This document shows, in pieces, positions 44,599 to 54,398 of a stretch of DNA of 64,000 nucleotides. How positions within the stretch are numbered: the stretch's first letter is position 1; each line of letters begins with the position of its first letter. The stretch spans positions 1-64,000 of the forward strand of contig MNYZ01000100.1 in assembly GCA_001873365.1 (NCBI GenBank), read 5' to 3'. Source of the DNA: Oscillatoriales cyanobacterium CG2_30_40_61 (GTDB lineage: Bacteria > Cyanobacteriota > Cyanobacteriia > Cyanobacteriales > Microcoleaceae). The position numbers were made by a program, and so were the translations under genes. The notes beneath the pieces are model-generated. The model did not search any database, was not told where the DNA came from, and worked only from the letters and a program-made list of their open reading frames with translations.

Positions 44599-45606
44599 CT
44601 AATCATCGCTAGAACAACTATCTCCAGAATCACCGGAATCACCCCAGGAACAACTATCCCCAGAGTCATAGGAATCGTTATCACTATAGTCACTGTAGTA
44701 ACTATCGCCATAATAGCCACCATTATTATACCTGCTCTTTTTAGGGTTTGGAATACATTTTTTAGTTAATTCTTTCACTATCTGATCAGCAGCTTGTTCC
44801 TGACCGAGAGGAACAAAAATAGAGCGAGTGATCTCCCCATTGGGTTCATCTGCAAATAAACGAGTGTTCAGAACAAAATCTTGATCTTGCTCAGATTCTG
44901 GTATTTGTAGTTGGTAAAATAATTCAAACTTTAAGACTCGTTTTGATAAATTTATGCTAGATAAATGATAGGGAGTTCCTTCCCAGCACCAATATTCATC
45001 ATCTGCATAAAACCCGTTTTCACCAATATAAACATCACGAATATTTTTGCTTCTTTTGGCAGCTTTAAAAATCCCACCTATAAAAAAGACTAATCCAGTT
45101 CCAATGCCAATACAGATCTCTACCCCACACAGCTTGATCAGATCGTGAACCCAATTCCCCGTCGGATGATAATGAAATTTTCTGCCATTGATCAGTTCAA
45201 GAACTAGAAGAAAAATTGTTATAAATGGAGACCATAATAATATCCCTAGTCCTTCTAAAAAAAGATGAGATGCAATCCATTTTCTATCTCGTTCGGTGTA
45301 TTGCCAGCGATACCAATAGTTGTCAGGATTGCTAATAAAATCTCCCGCTAGTTGACGATTAATCTGATCAGTGATCTGAGTTTTTTTGAGATTAAGAATA
45401 GCCGCCCAAGCGATATAAATTACAATCATTATAAATGAGACAACTAGGAAAGTAAAAAAGCCAATAAATAATAGTCCTTCCTTTGATACTAAAGAATAAA
45501 TTAAACTCATTGAAATTATAAATAAGGCAGTTCCTAACCCTAATATTACCCAAGAATTGGGGGAGCCAATTTTGGTTGATTCTCCGTTGTTACTGTAAGA
45601 TTTCAT
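44599..45606 (-). CDS. membrane protein with Asp/Ser/Gly/Tyr-rich tail
   Basis: A 335-residue protein. I start at ATG 45606, since AAGGAAAA precedes it; the longer frame overlaps the LRR gene. Four transmembrane helices in two pairs (about residues 20-70 and 115-185) enclose a soluble loop and are followed by a soluble beta-rich domain. The last 40 residues are mostly Ser, Asp, Gly and Tyr with three Cys (NDSYDSGDSCSWGDSG). Function unknown. It follows the LRR gene at 58 bp and may share its transcript. Confidence 0.6.
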   Translation of the reverse strand: MKSYSNNGESTKIGSPNSWVILGLGTALFIISMSLIYSLVSKEGLLFIGFFTFLVVSFIMIVIYIAWAAILNLKKTQITDQINRQLAGDFISNPDNYWYRWQYTERDRKWIASHLFLEGLGILLWSPFITIFLLVLELINGRKFHYHPTGNWVHDLIKLCGVEICIGIGTGLVFFIGGIFKAAKRSKNIRDVYIGENGFYADDEYWCWEGTPYHLSSINLSKRVLKFELFYQLQIPESEQDQDFVLNTRLFADEPNGEITRSIFVPLGQEQAADQIVKELTKKCIPNPKKSRYNNGGYYGDSYYSDYSDNDSYDSGDSCSWGDSGDSGDSCSSDD

Positions 45607-45664
45607 GATGTTTTCCTTTTTTTGGTAAGATTTACAAGTGTTTGAGAGAGTGCGATCGCATTTT

Positions 45665-46564
45665 TCACTCTCCAAAATCACAGATTGATTGATTAGGTAA
45701 AGGACAGACTTTTTGTTCTATTGGGTTTTCACCCAGGGAAATCATTTCTAACTGATTCAAATTGGATAAAAAACTAATATCTCTGATTTGATTTTTACTA
45801 ATTTGAAGATATTTTAATTGAGTCAAACTCAATAAAGGACTAATATTACTAATTTGATTTGCTCTGAGGTCAAGGTCTGTCAATTGAGTCAAACTTGATA
45901 AAGGACTAATATCACTTATTTGATTATCCCAGAGAACAAGCTCAGTCAATCGAGTCAAACTTGATAAAGGACTAATATCACTTATTTGATTTTTCATAAG
46001 GTCAATCTCAGTCAATTGAGTTAAAGAGGATAATGGTCTAATATTACTAATTTGATTTGACAGGAGGTCAAGGTCTGTCAATTGAGTCAAACTTGATAAA
46101 GGACTAATATCACTAATTTGATTGCCATTGAGGCCAAGATATGTTAATTGAGTTAAAGAGGATAAAGAGCTAATATCACTAATTTCAGTGTAGCTGAGGT
46201 CAAGCTCTTTCAATTGAGTTAAAGAAGATAAAGAATTAATCTCACTGATTTGATTGAGGCTGAGGAAAAGCTTAGTCAATTGAGTCAGAGAAGAAAAAGG
46301 ATTAATATCTATAATTTCCGATCCCGGTAGTACAAGTTCAGTCTTTTGAGATAAAATTTGATTAGCTTGATTACAATCCGTTGTTTCTGCCACTTTTAAC
46401 AACACTTCAATCGTATGTTTAGTTTCCTCACCTAATTGGTTTTGATTCTCACACCACTGGGCAAAGGTTTTAAATTGTGCTGGGGGCTGGGCTAATAAAG
46501 AACCGTTAGAGATTCCTAGAGTTAATGCGAGTCCGATTAATAATGATGATGTTAATCTTTTCAT
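45665..46564 (-). CDS. secreted leucine-rich repeat protein (internalin-type)
   Basis: A signal peptide (MKRLTSSLLIGLALTLG then LLAQ) and about nine 22-residue LRRs with consensus LSSLTQLTxLDLxxNQISDI form a short solenoid. A cap region with Cys ends it. Such repeats bind proteins or other ligands. At DNA level the repeats are about 66 bp and very alike, so they are prone to recombination. A likely exported binding protein; the ligand is unknown. Confidence 0.8.
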   Translation of the reverse strand: MKRLTSSLLIGLALTLGISNGSLLAQPPAQFKTFAQWCENQNQLGEETKHTIEVLLKVAETTDCNQANQILSQKTELVLPGSEIIDINPFSSLTQLTKLFLSLNQISEINSLSSLTQLKELDLSYTEISDISSLSSLTQLTYLGLNGNQISDISPLSSLTQLTDLDLLSNQISNIRPLSSLTQLTEIDLMKNQISDISPLSSLTRLTELVLWDNQISDISPLSSLTQLTDLDLRANQISNISPLLSLTQLKYLQISKNQIRDISFLSNLNQLEMISLGENPIEQKVCPLPNQSICDFGE

Positions 46565-46594
46565 GGTTAGTTATTTCTTAATGAATTAATCCTA

Positions 46595-46675
46595 AATTTC
46601 AAAAAATAAAAACCCTTTTAATTATCCTGATTATGATTTAGTGAAATACATATAATTCGAGGATAATTAAAAGGG
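46595..46675 (-). terminator. intrinsic terminator of the patatin gene
   Basis: A perfect 16-bp inverted repeat (46613-46628 and 46660-46675) closes a 31-nt loop. On the minus strand it is followed by TTTTTATTTTTT. It ends transcription between the patatin and LRR genes. Confidence 0.85.
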
Positions 46676-46739
46676 AATTACCTTGAAATCTGTAATGACA
46701 TAGTTGAGCAAGATACTGGCAATTAAAAAACACAAATTT

Positions 46740-47855
46740 TTACGTCAGTTCTTCAAGCACCTTTTGCACCTTATCTCGATACTCTTTTATTTTAATATAA
46801 TGATCAGCAACTTCTTCTAAAGCCATGATGTTTTTTTCGTTGGCACTAAATGTAATTACATCGTTCTTAAAAATAGGCTGAAATCTTACATAGTCAGTTT
46901 CTTGTTTAAGGAGTTGTTTGGTAATGTAATCCGTTGCATCACTGGAGCCATCTGTAAATACATCCATCAAAGGTATACTTCTAGTTAAATTAGCCCAATT
47001 CAAAGCGCCCCATCCTTGGGCTTGTTGAACACTAATTCGATTGAATCCTGCACCTGCTCCAAAAGATACAACTAAATTGGGAAGTGTCTTAAAGTTTTTC
47101 TGACATTCAGCAATAGCACAAAGTACAGGATTATTAGCAACTAAACCACCATCAACAAATGGAAGACCTTCGTTGGGAATTTCAAGATTGAAACTTTTAT
47201 CTAAATTTTTAGCCTTTTTTGCATCTTTTTTTAGTTCGGAAATAAACTGATCATTGTTAATAATATGAGCCGGAAAAACAGCAGGAGCAGAACAAGAAGC
47301 TTTGCATACTTGCCAAATAGCTAAATTTTTATAGCGGTCGTCTCGATTTTTAAACACTGTTGCTTGGCGGTTATAAACATCATAACTAGGAACAATAACT
47401 AAAGGTGTTAGCTCCCCAAATAACTGATCAGAAAACTTTTCTTTGAGTACCTCCTCCAACCCTTTATCATCATAAAAAGGCTGGCTCATTATTTTGTCAA
47501 CTTCTTTATTGTCTTTGTCAAAAAAATCACAAAGATTAAATAAATTCAAATCAAAATCTTGCTCTGCAAACCTTTTAATCAGATCGATTAAAATTGACTT
47601 AACATCGGGAAAAATTCTCTCACCATCGAATTTAAACAAATTTTTGATATCTTTTGCAGGCATTCCTTGGGCAACAGCCAGGGCAATAATACTGCCCGAA
47701 GATGTGCCAGCAATAATATCAAAATAATCTCTTAATTCTTTATCAGGATTGATTGCTTTCAGCTTATCTTCAACTGCTTCTAACATTGCTGCGGTTAAAA
47801 TTCCTCGAATACCGCCACCATCAAATGAAAGAATTCGGCGAGGTTGTTCAAACAT
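46740..47855 (-). CDS. patatin-like phospholipase
   Basis: A 371-residue acyl hydrolase. The oxyanion-hole motif SFDGGGIRGILTAAML (about 9-24), nucleophile elbow GTSSGS (near residue 50) and the catalytic Asp in DGGLVANNP (near 215) are complete, so it should be active on lipids. It has no signal peptide. In cyanobacteria such genes are often in accessory regions. There is no CD-NTase or other defence gene next to it, so a CBASS role is not supported. AAGGAG lies before the ATG. Confidence 0.9.
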   Translation of the reverse strand: MFEQPRRILSFDGGGIRGILTAAMLEAVEDKLKAINPDKELRDYFDIIAGTSSGSIIALAVAQGMPAKDIKNLFKFDGERIFPDVKSILIDLIKRFAEQDFDLNLFNLCDFFDKDNKEVDKIMSQPFYDDKGLEEVLKEKFSDQLFGELTPLVIVPSYDVYNRQATVFKNRDDRYKNLAIWQVCKASCSAPAVFPAHIINNDQFISELKKDAKKAKNLDKSFNLEIPNEGLPFVDGGLVANNPVLCAIAECQKNFKTLPNLVVSFGAGAGFNRISVQQAQGWGALNWANLTRSIPLMDVFTDGSSDATDYITKQLLKQETDYVRFQPIFKNDVITFSANEKNIMALEEVADHYIKIKEYRDKVQKVLEELT

Positions 47856-47977
47856 TTTAGTTACTCCTTGATATCTATTAATTTGAGGCTATCTATGAAC
47901 AATACAAATTAGAACTGATTAAATAACCTGGAAAAACTGGGATTAATTTTTGCCTACAATTGACTGATTTGACTGGT

Positions 47978-48355
47978 TTATCTCTCACAAATTATAGTTT
48001 CAAACATGAAACCTCCCTCGTGCCTTTTCCACCCAGTCCATAGCTCACCATCTCGGTATTCTTCAGTGTACATCCAAATATTTTCTCTTTGCTCCCAAGG
48101 TTTATCTACCCAAGACCATTTACTAGCAGAGGTATAACCCATGCGCTTGCAAAACTTTTGAGCTACTTCTCGGGTAGCGGCTTTGCCACAAGCATCTGGG
48201 AAACGATAAGAAGCGATGCACCGATCTAAATGGTTACCATCAATTTTAACGTCATTTAGAAATACCTGAGTTTCAGCTAATATTCGACCGGCACTTAAAA
48301 CTCCTAGTGTTAAAGCAAAAGAAATAGCTAAAACTGCCCTATGAATCTTATTCAT
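47978..48355 (-). CDS. small secreted Cys-containing protein
   Basis: A 125-residue protein with signal peptide (VLAISFALTLGVLSAGRILA) and a mature domain of about 95 residues. Four Cys are spread over it: CIASYRFPDACGKAA, FCKRMGY and the final TIICER, which would allow two disulfides. Many Trp residues. No family recognised. It shares an intergenic region with the truncated NB-ARC gene, divergently. Confidence 0.6.
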   Translation of the reverse strand: MNKIHRAVLAISFALTLGVLSAGRILAETQVFLNDVKIDGNHLDRCIASYRFPDACGKAATREVAQKFCKRMGYTSASKWSWVDKPWEQRENIWMYTEEYRDGELWTGWKRHEGGFMFETIICER

Positions 48356-48558
48356 TAATCTTATTCCTCCTTAACTCTCCTGGAGTTATTAGACTTTCTG
48401 GCTTTCTGTTCTTAGACTAACTTGATCACTTGTTGGTTGACGGTAAGAAAAGGTGATCACTTTCATGTAAAGAAACCTAAAGATAAACAAAGAACAGTAA
48501 AAAAAGTAAGAAAAGGTGATAAAATACAAATCAAATGATAGTGCGACGGGAATAAACC

Positions 48559-49557
48559 ATGCCAGAGATTACACCTGATGAGGTTTTAGCTCTATTAACT
48601 CCTCTGTTTCGATCAAATCGGTTGAATGATACTCAAGAATTGGTGTTGCGGGAGTCTTGGCAAAGAAAATCCTATCAACAAATTGCCACAGCCTTTGGCT
48701 ACGATACAGACTATATTAAAGGAGTGGGTTCTCATTTGTGGCGATCGCTTTCTGAAATCCTAGGAATTCCCGTTAGCAAATCTACTTTTCATGCGGTTAT
48801 TCACTCCTATTCCCATCAATCAAAACAGATATCTAGTAAGTCTGAGATTGTATCAAAACCATTAACGACTCATGATTGTTCTTTCTGTTTAAAGATCATA
48901 ATAGCTAAAAAATTAGCATCAGAAAAAATTAGAAATCATCTCAAATCTTATGGTTTAAAGACAGCAATTGATGTCTCCTTTTTTTCTGGTAGAATCACTG
49001 AACTTTCAACGCTGAAACACTGGATTTTAGAAGAAAATTGTCGCTTGATTGCTATTTTAGGGATGGTGGGGATTGGAAAAACTGCCTTATCAGTTAAACT
49101 GACTGAGGAAATTAAGCAACAGTTTGAATTCGTTTTCTATTATAACCTTAATACTGGTTTATCTTTATCTGAATTACTAACAAAAATATGTGATTATTGT
49201 TTGATTTCTCCCCCCCCCCGAATTTATCAGAGAATTGAAGTCGAAATTTTATGCTTTATTGAATACTTACAAAACCATCGCTGTTTAATTATCTTTGATG
49301 GGTTTGATACCATTTTTCAAGATAGAATGTTAACAGGAAATTACCGAAATGGATATGAAGAATATGGGCAACTGCTGCAACAACTAGGAGAAATTAACCA
49401 TCAAAGTTGTATTATAATTACCAGTCGAGAAATTCCTCAAGAAATTGCCGTTTTAGAAGGAAATTTTTTACCTGTGCGAGTCTTAAAATTAGAAGGTTTT
49501 GAGAGACAGAGAAACCGGGTTTCTTGCAGAAACCGGGTCTCTGAGGTTATAGTCTAA
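48559..49557 (+). pseudogene. truncated NB-ARC protein gene
   Basis: The first 80 residues and the NB-ARC domain (P-loop ILGMVGIGKTALSVKLTEEI near 172-191, CLIIFDGFDTIFQD, ITSREIPQEIAVLEG) are of the same family as the WD40 protein at 20989. The frame then ends at KLEGF followed by translated repeat (RNRVSCRNRVSE) and stops. The intact protein continues for more than 900 residues, so the WD40 or other sensor part has been lost. The remaining 332-residue product may still bind ATP, but it lacks a sensor. Confidence 0.7.
49506..49548. repeat. GAAACCGGGTTTC palindromic repeat at the truncation point
   Basis: Two arms of the type AGAAACCGGGT lie exactly where NB-ARC homology ends. Insertion here is the likely cause of the truncation. 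Confidence 0.6.
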
Positions 49558-49558
49558 T

Positions 49559-50050
49559 TTAAGCCGCTTGTCGTTCTTCGTGATCAAAACCATGTAAAAT
49601 CGGTTTCGGGCCGAATTTAGAAGTAACTCTGAGCAAACGGGGAATTTCAAAACTATTATAAACCCGGAACTCACTTTGAATCGTCGCTTCTGCCGTTCTA
49701 ACAGCTTGGTTTAATACCAAAGAACCATCGGGATCTGATACCGAACGATGGAAGGTTCCGGGGGGAATTCTCAAAATGTGACGGTTGGCATCTAATCTAA
49801 CAATATGATAGGGATCTTTCCAAGCAAAATTAACTAAATAAAAGGTACGTCCCCCACTCACCGCTAACAAATTATCTTCTTGATGGGGATGAAGATAAAA
49901 TTGCCAATATCCTGTTTCAGTGTTATTGGGGCTAATGGCTGGCCCCTCATGGAATACTAAATCGCGGGCGTTTGAATTGGCAATAGTAATATCAAAAAAA
50001 CGGACACTGGGGGTATCACGGAATTTGTGAAAGGGGATTAATTCAAACAT
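49559..50050 (-). CDS. cupin-fold protein
   Basis: A 163-residue protein starting at MFELIPFHKFRD. A cupin-like double-stranded beta-helix is suggested by YWQFYLHPHQEDNLLAVSGG followed by RTFYLV, and the later RIPPGTFHRSV, with HPHQE and H of TFHRS as possible metal ligands. An extended start at 50104 exists, but the added 18 residues look non-conserved and no clear binding site helps to decide. Substrate unknown; a sugar or small-molecule role is possible. Confidence 0.6.
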   Translation of the reverse strand: MFELIPFHKFRDTPSVRFFDITIANSNARDLVFHEGPAISPNNTETGYWQFYLHPHQEDNLLAVSGGRTFYLVNFAWKDPYHIVRLDANRHILRIPPGTFHRSVSDPDGSLVLNQAVRTAEATIQSEFRVYNSFEIPRLLRVTSKFGPKPILHGFDHEERQAA

Positions 50051-50199
50051 ACAGATTTTATTTAAGTTATTCGTTTTTTCGCTTGTTATCCTTAGCTTAG
50101 TCACACTTGTTCAAACAATCAAAACCTATTGAGCATAATTTCTATGCGAAAACCGAATAGATAGCGCGAGAAGGAGAGGGGGAATTTTTAAGGTAAAAT

Positions 50200-50311
50200 G
50201 TAGTGAGTCCTTTAGGACTCTCTCTCAGAAAGCCCTTCAGGGCTTACTACGGTTGGTAGTGAGTCCTTTAGGACTCTCTCTCAGAAAGCCCTTCAGGGCT
50301 TACTACGGTTT
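50200..50311. repeat. two tandem 56-bp hairpin repeats
   Basis: Units 50200-50255 and 50256-50311 each hold GAGTCCTTTAGGACTC and AAGCCCTTCAGGGCTT hairpins. They directly abut the conserved N-terminus of recR. A similar unit is at 44484-44516. Confidence 0.8.
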
Positions 50312-50329
50312 GGAATTGGAGGCAGTCCG

Positions 50330-50926
50330 ACGGTTTATACTCGTCCCTTAGCTCGATTAATTGAGCAATTACAACATTTACCCGGTGTGGGGCCAAAAAC
50401 CGCCCAACGCCTAGCACTTCATATTATTAAGCGTCCCGATGAAGATGTGCAAGCTTTAGCCCAGGCGTTATTAGATGCAAAACAGCAAGTGGGTTTTTGT
50501 CAGGTTTGTTTCCATCTTTCGGCTGAACCCGTTTGTGATATTTGTCGCAACCCCCAACGCGACCCCGATACAATTTGTGTGGTTTCTGACTCCCGGGATG
50601 TGATCGCCTTAGAAAAAACCCGGGAATATAAGGGAAAATATCATGTTTTGGGGGGTGTAATTTCTCCGATGGATGGTATTGGCCCCGAACAATTAACGAT
50701 TCAACCCTTAGTGCGTCGGGTGAGTCAACAACACATTAAAGAAGTGATTATTGCTATTAGTCCTAGTATTGAGGGGGAAACCACGACCTTATATATAGGT
50801 CAACTATTAAGACCTTTTACCAGAGTAACTAGAATTGCCTTTGGTTTACCCATGGGCGGCGAGTTAGAATATGCGGATGAAATCACCTTAGCCCGGGCAT
50901 TAGAAGGGCGGCGGGAGTTAGATTAA
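50330..50926 (+). CDS. recR: recombination mediator RecR with unusual start
   Basis: RecR works with RecO/RecF to load RecA on gapped DNA. The frame holds [20 protein letters not shown] then [11 protein letters not shown], the zinc-finger Cys set [18 protein letters not shown], and the Toprim part [20 protein letters not shown]. Homology starts at Val 50333, upstream of the first usual start codon in frame (GTG 50387). In frame before Val are only ACG, CCG, AGT and GGC. A GGAGG at 50318-50322 is well placed for an ACG start at 50330. The canonical start may have been lost when the repeats arrived. Confidence 0.85.
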   Translation, partial: TVYTRPLARLIEQLQHLPGVGPKTAQRLALHIIKRPDEDVQALAQALLDAKQQVGFCQVCFHLSAEPVCDICRNPQRDPDTICVVSDSRDVIALEKTREYKGKYHVLGGVISPMDGIGPEQLTIQPLVRRVSQQHIKEVIIAISPSIEGETTTLYIGQLLRPFTRVTRIAFGLPMGGELEYADEITLARALEGRRELD

Positions 50927-50977
50927 AACTGACACCCACCAGCCAAGAAAACAGGTTTCTGTCTCATCTCAAAAATT

Positions 50978-51535
50978 ATGAAATCAGTCACAAAAATCCC
51001 ACTCCCAGAGTTTCTTTCTCAACCGAATATTGAAGGGTCTCCCGCATGGGAATTAATTAATGGCCAAGGGATTCAAAAACCAATGCCAACGCTGTTTCAC
51101 TCACGGTTACAACGCAATTTTGTTAATTATATTAATCAGTATACCAATCAGTTTGAGGCGGTGCAAGAGTTACGCTGTCTTGTTCCTCCCTACTCACCTG
51201 TGCCAGATATTGCTATTATTAATTGCGATGGCGTAGCCGCCGCCTGCCGGCATCGCCTTGCGGATGAAGACGGGCCATTTAACGGAGCGCCAGATTGGTT
51301 AATTGAAATTTGTTCACCGGATCAAAATACTTTAGACTTACAGAAAAAGATTCTCCACTGTCTCAGTAACGGAACACAATTGGCTTGGTTAATTGATATC
51401 TCTCGTCAACAAGTTTGGGTCTGGCGGGGTGAAGAATTACCATTAGTTTGTTCAGGTATAGACATTTTGCCGACCTTGGGTAATATATCTGAACTTACGG
51501 TTGAGGCTATCATGGCGATGACTCGGCGACAATAA
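50978..51535 (+). CDS. Uma2-family protein with in-frame repeat insertion
   Basis: A 185-residue Uma2/DUF820 protein: GSPAWELINGQGIQKPMPT, VPPYSPVPDIAIINCDG, APDWLIEICSPDQNTLDLQK and AWLIDI. In family members the PDIA strand continues with a Trp/Pro-rich turn; here the residues DGVAAACRHRLADEDG replace it and are encoded by a GC-rich hairpin (about 51228-51272). It may harm folding. The rest of the fold looks intact. Confidence 0.8.
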   Translation: MKSVTKIPLPEFLSQPNIEGSPAWELINGQGIQKPMPTLFHSRLQRNFVNYINQYTNQFEAVQELRCLVPPYSPVPDIAIINCDGVAAACRHRLADEDGPFNGAPDWLIEICSPDQNTLDLQKKILHCLSNGTQLAWLIDISRQQVWVWRGEELPLVCSGIDILPTLGNISELTVEAIMAMTRRQ

Positions 51536-51589
51536 AATGCCGGGAATTTTAATCAATTTTAGATCAATTCCCTGACATTTTATTGTTAA

Positions 51590-54136
51590 TTATGCGATCG
51601 CTACATCCGGCGGAATCACCGTCGAAATTTTAATCCCGTTAATCGCTTGGGGATTAGCCGTTTGAATTAAAATATTTTGAATTTCATCAACAGTAAGCTT
51701 AGGATTAGCTTCTAACATCAGGGCAATTACCCCAGAAACGTAGGGTGCAGACATTGAAGTTCCCTCCATAATATCATAGTTATTCCCTGGTACAGTAGAC
51801 AACACTCCAACTCCTGGTGCAACCACGAAATTAGACGGTTTAACGCCTGCGGGGTTGGAAAAGTCCGCAAATTGCAAGTTATTATTGTTACGAGCATCAA
51901 CTGCACCGACTGAAATAGTCAGGTCGTCTTGAGAAAGGTTAGAGGGATAGCTAGGTGAGGTGACTGCAAAGTTAGAGCGTTCATTCCCGGCGGAAATGAC
52001 TACAGTAACGTCCTTTTGTTTAGCGTGTTCCAAGGCTGCTTTGATTTTGTCTAGTGATGCTTGGTCTTGCTGTGAATCAGCACCAGGTTCTCCAGAACTA
52101 ATATTAATCACCTTAACTCCATTGTCAACCGCATATCGAATTCCTTCAGCAAGGGTTTCTTTATACCCTTTAGAAGTGTTACTGATTCTCACAGGCATGA
52201 TTTGAGCATTGAAAGCAACTCCTGTGACGTTTGACCAATCTATGGTACTCGCATAACCATTGGCAGTCTGTTCGCTAATTTTAGTGAAGTTAGTACCATT
52301 ATTCGCCGCCGCGATACTTCCACTGACATGAGTGCCATGGGAATAAAACAAGCCATCTTTCTGATAACTGGGATAGGGATAGGCATCCCGACCAACAAAA
52401 TCATACCCATTGACATCATCCGTATAGCCATTGTTATCATCATCAATTCCTGGCTGACCATTGGCTTCTTTTGAGTTAACCCAAATATTATTCCCTAAAT
52501 CAAAATGTTTCAAATCCACCCCGGTATCTAACACCGCCACAATTACACCCTCTCCGGTATAGCCTTGATTCCACACCTCCGGTACATTCATCACGTTGAG
52601 ATCTGCAAAGTTATTATAGGTGGGTGGCGTATAGTTGGGAATATCTGGATAGGGTGTAGTTTGACCCGCAGCCAGAGCAACAGCTTTCGCCGCATCAACA
52701 AGGCCCCAACCATAATAGGAACTATAGTTCGGAACACCGGAAGGCTCTAAAAATTGGGGTAGGGTTAAATTAGGAGTTGCTGACATATCTAGGGTATAAC
52801 CCGTATTGCCTTGGGCTTGCTCCACCACCACAAAATATTCCCCTGCATTTAAGCCATCGAGAGCAATTATTTCTGGATTGATTCCGGGTTGAGACTGCCC
52901 AAAAACATACTCAATCTCACCATTTCCATTACGGTCTTGACCAATCCAAATATCAGCATCTGCATTAACACTTGGATTCAAAAAGTTAAGGTTTACAGTC
53001 AGATCACTTTGGGTAGGTAACTGAATCCGATAATAATCAAAGCGATTAAAAGGCTCAACAACATCATTAAATGCTACCAAGGAATTATTGAGTATTCCCA
53101 CATTTATTGCTGTTGCTAGAGTATTTTCAGCATTATTTGGTTGCGAGAACGGGTATGGTGTGGCACTCAGGTTAAGGTTGTAGTTCGTATCTCCCCAATA
53201 TTGCTTCACCCAGAGAAAGTAATTCCCTGATTGTAATGGCTTTATTATGGTTTCTGAATTGAGATCACCGTCTTCGGATCTCAAAACTTCTCGCTCTGTA
53301 TCGGTTATTAATCCATCACCATTGATATCTTGATTATCCGTTATTAATCCATCACCATTGATATCTTGACCCAGAAATAAATCGGCATCTTCAGTTAATC
53401 CCGTTAAATCAATTTTGACTTCACTTGGGGTATTCAGGATAAACCGATAGAAGTCGTAAACATCTGAATCTCCAACAAAGTTATTGATCGATAAACTGTT
53501 ATTTAATACACCTAAATCCGTCGCTCCATTCCGCAGATTATTGGCAATATCTAAATTGCTATTTTCGACATTAATCAAATGACCTTCAAGTTGTTCAGGT
53601 GTTACACCAAAAACCGTTGCTAGAACTAAATTTGTCAAGGGGTCTTTAACCAATGTTACCCCCTCAACCTGTTCTCGTTGAACACTCGCTTCTGTGAATC
53701 CTCCCCTCAAGCCAATTAGGTCTTCCGCCGGATTAAAATCTAGGATGAGATCTCCATAATAGACATTCGTAGTTGCTATATCAAGTTGTACAACAAATAG
53801 ATCAGAATCCTCTCCACCATACAGGGAATCTCCCCCCCAATTACCAAAGATAATATCTTGTCCGGTTCCTCCCTCTAGGATATCATCCCCCAAGCCGCCA
53901 TCAATATAATCATTATTCTGACCACCGCTAATCCAATCATTCTCATCATTGCCTAATAAACTATCGTCTCCTTGATTACCACTGATAATATCAGCAATAG
54001 TTGAACCAAAAACCGTATCATTTCCGCCTAAAGCTGCTAATCCTTGAGGTAAATTAATTAGCAAATCCGGTAGAATTGTAAAGTTATCAGAACCTGGAGT
54101 TAAAGCATAGTAGCCGTCTGGAGTTGTACCAATCAT
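51590..54136 (-). CDS. S8 subtilase with N-terminal RTX repeats and PPC domains
   Basis: An 848-residue calcium-binding protease. Order from the N-terminus: RTX nonapeptides (GGNDTVFG, GNQGDDSLLGN, GGLGDDILEGG; about 35-120), two PPC domains (about 200-330 and 335-450; the second within ATINVGILNNSL...), then a C-terminal subtilisin domain. The triad is complete: Asp near 536 (VIVAVLDTGVD), His near 602 (SHGTHVSG), Ser near 793 (GTSMSAP). Most cyanobacterial relatives have the protease first. There is no signal peptide. Type I secretion is suspected but no exporter is adjacent. AAGGAG precedes the ATG. Confidence 0.88.
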   Translation of the reverse strand: MIGTTPDGYYALTPGSDNFTILPDLLINLPQGLAALGGNDTVFGSTIADIISGNQGDDSLLGNDENDWISGGQNNDYIDGGLGDDILEGGTGQDIIFGNWGGDSLYGGEDSDLFVVQLDIATTNVYYGDLILDFNPAEDLIGLRGGFTEASVQREQVEGVTLVKDPLTNLVLATVFGVTPEQLEGHLINVENSNLDIANNLRNGATDLGVLNNSLSINNFVGDSDVYDFYRFILNTPSEVKIDLTGLTEDADLFLGQDINGDGLITDNQDINGDGLITDTEREVLRSEDGDLNSETIIKPLQSGNYFLWVKQYWGDTNYNLNLSATPYPFSQPNNAENTLATAINVGILNNSLVAFNDVVEPFNRFDYYRIQLPTQSDLTVNLNFLNPSVNADADIWIGQDRNGNGEIEYVFGQSQPGINPEIIALDGLNAGEYFVVVEQAQGNTGYTLDMSATPNLTLPQFLEPSGVPNYSSYYGWGLVDAAKAVALAAGQTTPYPDIPNYTPPTYNNFADLNVMNVPEVWNQGYTGEGVIVAVLDTGVDLKHFDLGNNIWVNSKEANGQPGIDDDNNGYTDDVNGYDFVGRDAYPYPSYQKDGLFYSHGTHVSGSIAAANNGTNFTKISEQTANGYASTIDWSNVTGVAFNAQIMPVRISNTSKGYKETLAEGIRYAVDNGVKVINISSGEPGADSQQDQASLDKIKAALEHAKQKDVTVVISAGNERSNFAVTSPSYPSNLSQDDLTISVGAVDARNNNNLQFADFSNPAGVKPSNFVVAPGVGVLSTVPGNNYDIMEGTSMSAPYVSGVIALMLEANPKLTVDEIQNILIQTANPQAINGIKISTVIPPDVAIA

Positions 54137-54398
54137 AAATAACTCCTTAAGTTAATTTATTAAATTGAGTTTGTTATCAACGGGTCATCAACTTAGTTTT
54201 TTATTAACAGTCATATTAGCATATAGAATAAAATTAATTCTTGAAGTGAACTACAGATATTTGCAATAAAATTTAGATTATTGACTATTCATGTTTTCGA
54301 TCCCAACTTCCAGAATTTATTGATCACGGCTAATACAGTTAATTGTAATTTATTAAAGATTTAATATTTATAACTTAGTTGATTTTTTTCTAGTCCCA

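Noticed and set aside
46740-47855. CBASS defence system with a CapV-like patatin
   Set aside because: No CD-NTase or Cap gene lies beside the patatin gene. Patatins occur in many other settings.
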